Below, in pieces: positions 58,868-64,000 of a stretch of 64,000 bases of DNA. Origin of the DNA: Neptunomonas concharum (GTDB lineage: Bacteria > Pseudomonadota > Gammaproteobacteria > Pseudomonadales > Balneatricaceae); NCBI RefSeq assembly GCF_008630635.1, contig NZ_CP043869.1:1240001-1304000 (forward strand), given 5' to 3'. The notes under the pieces were generated by a model, which ran no database searches, was not told the DNA's origin, and saw only the letters and a list, made by a program, of their open reading frames with translations. The position numbers were made by a program, and so were the translations under genes. Each line of letters begins with the position of its first letter. The first letter of the stretch is position 1.

Positions 58868-59440
58868 CGATAGCTCCTCAGCACGGCGATGAATCAGACG
58901 ACCTGAAAACGCTATGACCGCAGTACATAGGGGGAGTCAATGTCGGTGTCCGATCTGTCTGAGCCGTGTCTGGTTGAAAAAACAGTACGGTTAAGCCAGT
59001 CAGCAATCAGCCCTGAAGGTCAGATTCGCTAATATAGGGCTGGCAGAGGTCAGACGGAATAGGTGTTAGCTTGCCAAGTCGGTGTCTTGGTAAGTTGTTA
59101 GAGTCGTTGTGAAAAGCGGAATAGGAAGAGTAGCGAGAGAAAAGTACGCAAACACACGGTAGTTGGGTTGTCATTAGGGCATACCTCAAACGATTACTGG
59201 ATCTCAGCAATGGTTCAACTTTTGTTATTTTTATCCGGCCGGTAGGCAGGTGTATGTGTGGGCTCTTGTGAAGCTCATGTGGCAAAGATAGGTTAACTTT
59301 TAATCGAGGTCAATAGTTTTTGATTGCGTTTACGTAAACGTCAACTTTTGTTTGTGTGGCGAGTGGCGCTGATTTATAGACAAGGGGTAGTTACGAGGTA
59401 TAAACAGTGAGGGGAGGCTTTCCTCCCCCTATAGACCAAA
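58868..59440. other. Intergenic region without a supported gene
   Basis: Lies between the oxidoreductase (minus) and the helicase (minus). A 92-codon minus-strand frame at 59007-59285 has atypical composition and no ribosome binding site, and I do not call it. The segment must contain the oxidoreductase promoter. The only notable element is the palindrome at 59324-59344. Confidence 0.6.
59324..59344. promoter_or_regulatory. Palindrome GTTTACGTAAAC, possible LiuR-like operator
   Basis: A perfect 12-bp palindrome GTTTACGTAAAC (59328-59339) with extended symmetry TTGCG...CGTCAA. From memory it resembles the motif of LiuR, the MerR-family regulator of branched-chain amino-acid degradation. It is about 460 bp from the oxidoreductase start and 97 bp from the end of the helicase gene, so the target is uncertain. 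Confidence 0.45.
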
Positions 59441-60703
59441 TCAAGGCCTAACAGGTTTGTGCCCTCTGGCATTTTCGCCGGATCGCTGACCGTCGCGATG
59501 AGGAACTTTAGGCTTTTTGGGTTTTTTGGGGCGTACGGGCTTATTGGATAAACGCGATTCCGGCAGTGGGTTTACCGGTTCATAGCCATTTATGGCTTTG
59601 CGGGTAATAAGCTGGTTTGTCAGTCTTTCTATGGCAGCCAGTAGTTTGAACTCATCAGCGCAAACCAGAGAGATCGCTTGCCCGCTAGAACCTGCACGGC
59701 CCGTTCTTCCGATACGGTGGACGTAATCTTCGGCTACATTCGGTAGCTCAAAGTTAACAACTTGAGGCAGCTGGTCGATATCTAATCCGCGCGCGGCAAT
59801 ATCAGTAGCCACTAACACTTGAATATCACTGCGCTTAAATTCAGCAAGTGCTCGAGTGCGTGCTCCTTGGCTTTTATTGCCATGAATGGCTGCAGCTTTG
59901 ATTCCCGCGCTATCGAGTTGTTTGGTTAACTTATTAGCACCATGCTTGGTTTTAGTAAAGACCAGAACTTGGAACCATTGTTGTTCCTTGATTAACTGGA
60001 TTAGCAATGCGGCTTTTCTGTTTTTATCTACAGGTGCTACCCATTGCGTCACAGATTCTGCCGTTGTGTTTCTAGGGCTAACAGAAATCTCGATAGGGTC
60101 ATTGACCAAGCCTTTGGCTAATTTTCTGATGTCGTCAGAAAACGTCGCAGAGAACATCAGGTTTTGTCGTTGTTTAGGCAGTAGTGCAAGAATCTTTCGA
60201 ATATCGTTAATGAAGCCCATATCGAGCATTCGATCAGCCTCATCCAGTACTAATACTTCTAGCTGCTTAAAGTGAACGGCGTTCTGGCTATAGAGATCTA
60301 ATAAACGGCCTGGAGTGGCAATTAGCACATCCGCCCCTTTTCTTAGATTCATCATCTGAGGGTTAATCTTAACGCCTCCAAAGACAACCACTGAACGCAG
60401 TGGCAGATTTTTTCCATAGGTCTCAACGCTTTCGGCAACTTGCGCTGCAAGCTCACGAGTAGGCGTTAAAATGAGAGCTCTTACCTGATTGGGTCTAGCG
60501 CGTTCTCCTTTGGATAGTTTTTCCAACAGGGGTAATGTAAATCCTGCCGTTTTCCCTGTTCCCGTTTGAGCTGCTGCCATCACATCTTTACCGGAAACAA
60601 CGGCAGGAATAGCTTGGGCTTGAATAGGAGTAGGGGTGGAATAACCTTGTTCGGTAATAGCATCCAGAAGGGGAGTTGATAGTCCCAGGGAGGCAAAGCT
60701 CAT
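59441..60703 (-). CDS. rhlE: DEAD-box RNA helicase, RhlE-like
   Basis: A minus-strand protein of 420 residues from the ATG at 60703 with GAGAGA upstream. Q motif ([30 protein letters not shown]), Walker [24 protein letters not shown] variant [16 protein letters not shown] (MFSATFS), [11 protein letters not shown] and [10 protein letters not shown] are all intact. A basic Lys/Pro/Arg-rich C-terminal tail of about 45 residues is typical of RhlE-group helicases in ribosome assembly and RNA turnover. Independent of the surrounding metabolic genes. Confidence 0.93.
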   Translation of the reverse strand: MSFASLGLSTPLLDAITEQGYSTPTPIQAQAIPAVVSGKDVMAAAQTGTGKTAGFTLPLLEKLSKGERARPNQVRALILTPTRELAAQVAESVETYGKNLPLRSVVVFGGVKINPQMMNLRKGADVLIATPGRLLDLYSQNAVHFKQLEVLVLDEADRMLDMGFINDIRKILALLPKQRQNLMFSATFSDDIRKLAKGLVNDPIEISVSPRNTTAESVTQWVAPVDKNRKAALLIQLIKEQQWFQVLVFTKTKHGANKLTKQLDSAGIKAAAIHGNKSQGARTRALAEFKRSDIQVLVATDIAARGLDIDQLPQVVNFELPNVAEDYVHRIGRTGRAGSSGQAISLVCADEFKLLAAIERLTNQLITRKAINGYEPVNPLPESRLSNKPVRPKKPKKPKVPHRDGQRSGENARGHKPVRP

Positions 60704-60812
60704 AGATTCTCTCTGTAAAAAGTAATTGATAGATTGTTGTCGCACGACAGGCGGGAGCAGCAGCTTACAGGATGCTCCCTGTAAGCGCCATCAAAAACCG
60801 GGATTAGCGTGA

Positions 60813-61643
60813 TTAATCCAGATCTACTTCTAGGCCAAGGTGCTTTTTAGCCGCCTTGATGACATCTGGGTCTGCGGGTGGAGGCGATAGGTCGATATTT
60901 TCTTCAAGCGCCTTAACGATCGTTTTCAAAACTTCGATACGTGTATACCATTTATGATTCGCTGCAATGAGCGACCACTGTGCTGACTCCGTAGAGGTAT
61001 GGCGAAACATATCCTGGATGGCAGTTTCATACTCCTCCCAGCGTTGGCGATTACGTATATCCTCCTCTGTCAGCTTCCAGCGTTTGACTGGATTGTCCAG
61101 CCGTTCTGCAAAACGCTTTAACTGCTCTTCGGGCGTGATATGTAAAAAGAGCTTTATTACTCTGGCATCGTCGTCAAGGAGCAGGCGTTCAAATTCGTTT
61201 ATCTCTTGATAGCTTCGTTGCCACTCCTCGGGTGTGGCAAACGCTTCTATACGTTCTACCAGAACGCGCCCGTACCATGAGCGATCAAAAATGGCGATCT
61301 CTCCCGGCGAGGGAAGCCTATTATAAAAGCGGTATAAGTAGTGCTTGCCTTGTTCATAGGTTGTAGGGGCACTAATTGGGTGAACTTTAAACCCACGCGG
61401 GTCAAGCTTTTCGGTGATTCTGCGAATAGCACCGCCCTTGCCACTGGCATCCCATCCTTCAAAAACAATCACTGCCCGCTTTTTTTGATGATAATAAGCT
61501 TGCTGTACTGTAAGTAGGCGTTTTTGCCACTGTTTAAGTTTTTTTTCGTATTTCTCTTTGTTTTCAACGATGGCGTCATCGAATGAGAGATCAGAGAGTC
61601 TGGGGGGAGACAGTTGTAGCTCGATAGGAGAGGGCAAATTCAT
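60813..61643 (-). CDS. ppk2: Polyphosphate kinase 2
   Basis: A minus-strand protein of 276 residues, ATG at 61643 (a GTG two codons upstream is possible). Walker A in FEGWDASGKGGAIRRITEKL, Walker B/lid region in IAIFDRSWYGRVLVERIEAF and the EFERLLLDDDARVIKLFLHI segment are the PPK2 hallmarks. Single-domain length (about 270-300 residues) suggests a nucleoside di- or monophosphate-phosphorylating PPK2 of class I or III, using polyphosphate as donor. No ppk1 or ppx is adjacent. Confidence 0.93.
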   Translation of the reverse strand: MNLPSPIELQLSPPRLSDLSFDDAIVENKEKYEKKLKQWQKRLLTVQQAYYHQKKRAVIVFEGWDASGKGGAIRRITEKLDPRGFKVHPISAPTTYEQGKHYLYRFYNRLPSPGEIAIFDRSWYGRVLVERIEAFATPEEWQRSYQEINEFERLLLDDDARVIKLFLHITPEEQLKRFAERLDNPVKRWKLTEEDIRNRQRWEEYETAIQDMFRHTSTESAQWSLIAANHKWYTRIEVLKTIVKALEENIDLSPPPADPDVIKAAKKHLGLEVDLD

Positions 61644-61740
61644 AAGCACACCGATAGTGGATTTATATGCAGTGTATTATCTGAAGATAAAATATCAAAT
61701 GGTTTGCTTTGTGGTGAATCTTAAAGAGGGCTTCTAGAGA

Positions 61741-61816
<76 letters not shown>

Positions 61817-61945
61817 ATCGTTTGAAGTGCGCGTATATTAATGAGCTGGATGTGTTAATTCAAGTACTTTTTGAAACTTTTTTCAAAAAAATTGAAAAGG
61901 CGAAATAAAAGAGGATTCTTGTATTCCGCCTTGATATTCAAGGGA

Positions 61946-62380
61946 TTAAGAAAGTGGAATGCGAATTTTCTGACCCGGATAGATCAAGTCCGGATCTTTT
62001 ATGACTTCCTTGTTGGCTTCAAAGATTTCGGTGTATTTAGCACCGTTGCCCAAGTGCTTCTGTGCGATCCCCCAAAGTGTATCTCCCGATTCGATGGTGT
62101 AGTAGGTTACTTCTGCAGTAGCGGGTTCTGTGATTTGGAGAGTGTCTGCCTTGACCTCTTCAATACCCTGAACATTACCTGCCATCAAAATAGCTTTTTC
62201 AAAAGCGGCTTGATCTTTGGCTGTGCCTGATACGGTTGCAACGCCATTATCTACTGTAATTTTTAGGTCATCTACGCCGGGGTTATCAGCAACGATGTGC
62301 TCTTGGATTTTTTCAGCTGGATCGTCATTAGATCCAAATAATTTCTTGCCAAGGTTTGCTGCAAAGTCGAACAGTCCCAT
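61946..62380 (-). CDS. kbp: Kbp-like BON/LysM protein (potassium-binding)
   Basis: A minus-strand protein of 144 residues starting MGLFDFAANLGKKLFGSNDD. BON domain (residues about 20-80: LKITVDNGVATVSGTAKDQA) followed by a LysM domain (about 92-142: YTIESGDTLWGIAQKHLGNG, DPDLIYPGQKIRIP). Same order and length as E. coli Kbp/YgaU, a cytoplasmic protein that binds K+ and is needed at high potassium. No signal peptide, in agreement with that role. Confidence 0.92.
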   Translation of the reverse strand: MGLFDFAANLGKKLFGSNDDPAEKIQEHIVADNPGVDDLKITVDNGVATVSGTAKDQAAFEKAILMAGNVQGIEEVKADTLQITEPATAEVTYYTIESGDTLWGIAQKHLGNGAKYTEIFEANKEVIKDPDLIYPGQKIRIPLS

Positions 62381-62471
62381 CGGGTTACCCTCAGTTTTAC
62401 TCAGTTATAATAGGTGTTTGATCTTTTCATACTAAGTATGAATGGAACCTTGATCGTAGCTTTTTGGCATC

Positions 62472-62499
62472 AAAAAAAAGCCCCTGAAGATCAGGGGCT
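62472..62499 (-). terminator. Strong terminator
   Basis: On the minus strand AGCCCCTGA-TCT-TCAGGGGCT followed by eight T. It is 220 bases behind the prephenate dehydratase stop and could end that transcript or a short RNA in 62500-62700. Confidence 0.88.
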
Positions 62500-62721
62500 G
62501 GAAAAATACAACTCAAATAGCCAGAGTTGAAAAGTAGGGATGTGATAGATACGTGGTACAGCGAACAAACAACATTCACGAATGTCTCTATCACGTATAC
62601 TATTGAATTTTATTGTGCACTGCACAATTATACTTTAGTATAACGTTTTAACTATTTGATTATATTGTATTTTTTTGTATTAAGTATTATTTTCTTGGTT
62701 TTGCGCTGCATTAATGTGGTG
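62500..62721. other. Intergenic region with several inverted repeats
   Basis: No ORF. GTGATAGA ... TCTATCAC (about 62540-62600), an inner ATTCACGAAT hairpin, a near-palindrome TTGTGCACTGCACAA and the palindrome TTATACTTTAGTATAA follow one another. With the terminator at 62472-62499 this could be a small RNA on the minus strand or a structured 3' UTR. Confidence 0.4.
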
Positions 62722-63585
62722 TTAATAATCAATGCTGTTTTCCTGCTTAAAACGAAATGGATGTGCTGGATAAGTTCCAATGATGCGTACTTCTTTAGCA
62801 AAAAAGTCTAATTCCTGAAGTGCGTACTGCATGGACTTTTGATGAGGGTGGCCTTCGACATCCAGATGAAAACTTGCTGCTTGCATTGTATCAGACGCCA
62901 TATAGCTTTCGAGCTTCACCATGTTAACGCTATTGGTCGCAAAGCCACCTAATGCTTTATACAGCGCAGCAGGCATGTTTCTTACGGTAAACATAATGGT
63001 TGTCATAAAGGTAATGCCAGCTTCAAGTACAGGCATGTGGCCCTCTTTCGAGAGAATAATGAAACGGGTTGTATTTCCTTGCTTGTCTTGGAAGTTATCC
63101 TTTAAAACGTCTAACCCGTACAGCTCTGCTGCCAGGCTTGATGCAATCGCTGCGTGCCCAAGCTCTGAGCTGTTAGCCAGTGCTTCAGCAGCTCCTGCGG
63201 TGTCAAGACTAGCGATAGGCGTCATCCCCAACGCTTTAATGTTACCATCGCATTGAGCCAGTGCTTGAGGGTGAGAGGAGACGGTTTTAAGGTCGCTCAG
63301 TTGCGTACCGGGTTTAGCGAGCAAGCAGTGATTAACGGGTTCGAAGTGCTCACTGATGATATGCAACTGGGTTTTGGGCATGAGCCGATAGATCTCTTCG
63401 ACACGGCCTGCTGTGGAGTTCTCTAATGGAATCATTGCAAGTTGCGCTTCACCGCGCTCGACCATAAACATGGCATCCGCAAAACTCTTGCAGGCAAATG
63501 CATCCATTTCTGGATGGACATGTCGACAGGAAAGATGGGAATAAGCGCCTTGGTGGCCTTGGTAAGCAATGATATTTGTGCTCAT
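62722..63585 (-). CDS. pheA: Prephenate dehydratase
   Basis: A minus-strand protein of 287 residues without a chorismate mutase domain (monofunctional type). Residues about 5-185 form the dehydratase domain (YQGHQGAYSHLS, AMIPLENSTAGRVEEIYRLM, TTRFIILSKEG with the catalytic Thr-Arg-Phe), residues about 195-275 an ACT domain (FTVRNMPAALYKALGGFATN, SVNMVKLESYM), the Phe-binding regulatory site. Converts prephenate to phenylpyruvate in phenylalanine synthesis; the catabolic enzymes at 54-59 kb work in the opposite direction on related compounds. Confidence 0.94.
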   Translation of the reverse strand: MSTNIIAYQGHQGAYSHLSCRHVHPEMDAFACKSFADAMFMVERGEAQLAMIPLENSTAGRVEEIYRLMPKTQLHIISEHFEPVNHCLLAKPGTQLSDLKTVSSHPQALAQCDGNIKALGMTPIASLDTAGAAEALANSSELGHAAIASSLAAELYGLDVLKDNFQDKQGNTTRFIILSKEGHMPVLEAGITFMTTIMFTVRNMPAALYKALGGFATNSVNMVKLESYMASDTMQAASFHLDVEGHPHQKSMQYALQELDFFAKEVRIIGTYPAHPFRFKQENSIDY

Positions 63586-63702
63586 GATAGTGTTAATTCC
63601 AACAAGAGGTTGTTGTTTAATTGGTCAGCTATTATGTCACAGGGATGCGTCAGGTTAGAAGAATAAGGCGATAATGCTTACATATTTACAGATATAAGGT
63701 GG

Positions 63703-64000
63703 AATGCCCTTGAGGGTAAAACGTTCAATTGCATTGCTGGTTTTAGTTGTATTGTTGGGCATGCTAATGACAAGGCAGGTCTATGTTTATACCCGTGATC
63801 GAAGTTTTTATGAAGCGCATCAAGAAACCGGACAGCGCTTATTAGATGTCATTGGCTCTATTCGTGTCACGATAGATCAATATCGCTACCTCCCTTTTTT
63901 GTTAACGCAAAACCGAGATGTAAAAGATCTGTTGATTCAACCTAACCCGGATAAAATTATTCGTGTGAGTCGCTACCTTGAGCAAACAAACTTAATTGCT
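63703..64000 (+). CDS. Sensor histidine kinase N-terminus (DctB-like), partial
   Basis: The frame from the ATG at 63703 stays open for 99 codons to the window edge. MPLRVKRSIALLVLVVLLGM is an N-terminal membrane segment; the periplasmic part reads YEAHQETGQRLLDVIGSIRV, TIDQYRYLPFLLTQNRDVKD, LLIQPNPDKIIRVSRYLEQT. Short-loop YRYLPFLL-x-x-(N/D) is the start of the periplasmic domain of DctB-type C4-dicarboxylate sensor kinases. GTGG lies 5 bases upstream of the ATG. The rest is outside the window, so kinase motifs cannot be checked. Confidence 0.72.

Noticed and set aside
59007-59285. Hypothetical gene of 92 codons upstream of the oxidoreductase
   Set aside because: No ribosome binding site, atypical composition and no recognisable features; it is more likely leader or promoter DNA.
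60760-60790. Terminator between helicase and PPK2
   Set aside because: CTTACAGG/CCTGTAAG forms a hairpin but no U-run follows on the minus strand.

Overview
The window reads as the chromosome of a marine gammaproteobacterium of the Oceanospirillales type (Neptuniibacter/Marinobacterium/Amphritea-like). This is judged from gene content and moderate GC, not from a marker gene. It has two parts: a phage-derived accessory region (1 to about 16.9 kb) and a catabolic and housekeeping region (about 17 kb to the end).

Accessory region. Positions 1-5061 are the early half of a lambdoid-style prophage. A divergent CI-like repressor (cut by the window edge) faces a Cro-like gene. A compact plus-strand run follows: a DnaT-domain replication protein carrying iteron-like repeats inside its coding sequence, a VRR-NUC nuclease and an antiterminator-like gene. 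From 5.06 to about 15.1 kb the layout changes. At least twelve small, unrelated, mostly minus-strand genes (DUF2513, DUF2971, YbjQ-like, lipoprotein, exported and membrane proteins) alternate with copies of a roughly 250-bp repeat and with intact or broken pieces of a Rha antirepressor gene. Three intergenic sites have the architecture of integron attC sites. Some of the cargo therefore looks like gene cassettes that were caught in, and multiplied with, a phage repeat. The intact rha gene is preceded by a C4-like antisense RNA candidate. A LexA box, an endolysin and a HicAB toxin-antitoxin pair flanked by a duplicated endolysin tail close the region. No integrase, terminase, capsid or tail genes are visible.

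Catabolic region. After a hydrolase with a substituted nucleophile, a periplasmic binding protein/diguanylate cyclase pair and a TauE-type exporter, positions 22-51 kb hold a double system for quinohemoprotein amine dehydrogenase (QHNDH). Each of two operons (24.1-28.6 kb and 42.6-47.1 kb) encodes the diheme alpha subunit, the radical-SAM maturase QhpD, the tiny gamma subunit that becomes the cysteine tryptophylquinone protein, and the beta-propeller subunit. Only the second operon is followed by the other maturation genes: ABC exporter, subtilisin-like leader peptidase and FAD monooxygenase. Each operon has its own outer-membrane porin and aldehyde dehydrogenase. Operon 1 and its aldehyde dehydrogenase are divergent and both have consensus sigma-54 promoters, matching the AcoR-type activator encoded nearby. 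Operon 2 and porin 2 share a direct-repeat promoter module that fits the OmpR-type response regulator, which is translationally coupled to a 2115-residue hybrid sensor. Amines would cross the outer membrane through the porins, be oxidised in the periplasm to aldehydes and then to acids.

From 51 to 64 kb: a Sel1/SPOR protein, then an NSS-family amino-acid transporter, a Leu/Phe-type dehydrogenase and a fused indolepyruvate ferredoxin oxidoreductase, which together suggest amino-acid degradation through 2-oxo acids. They are followed by an RhlE-like helicase, PPK2, tRNA-Thr, a Kbp (LysM/BON) protein, prephenate dehydratase, and the start of a DctB-like sensor kinase running off the right edge.
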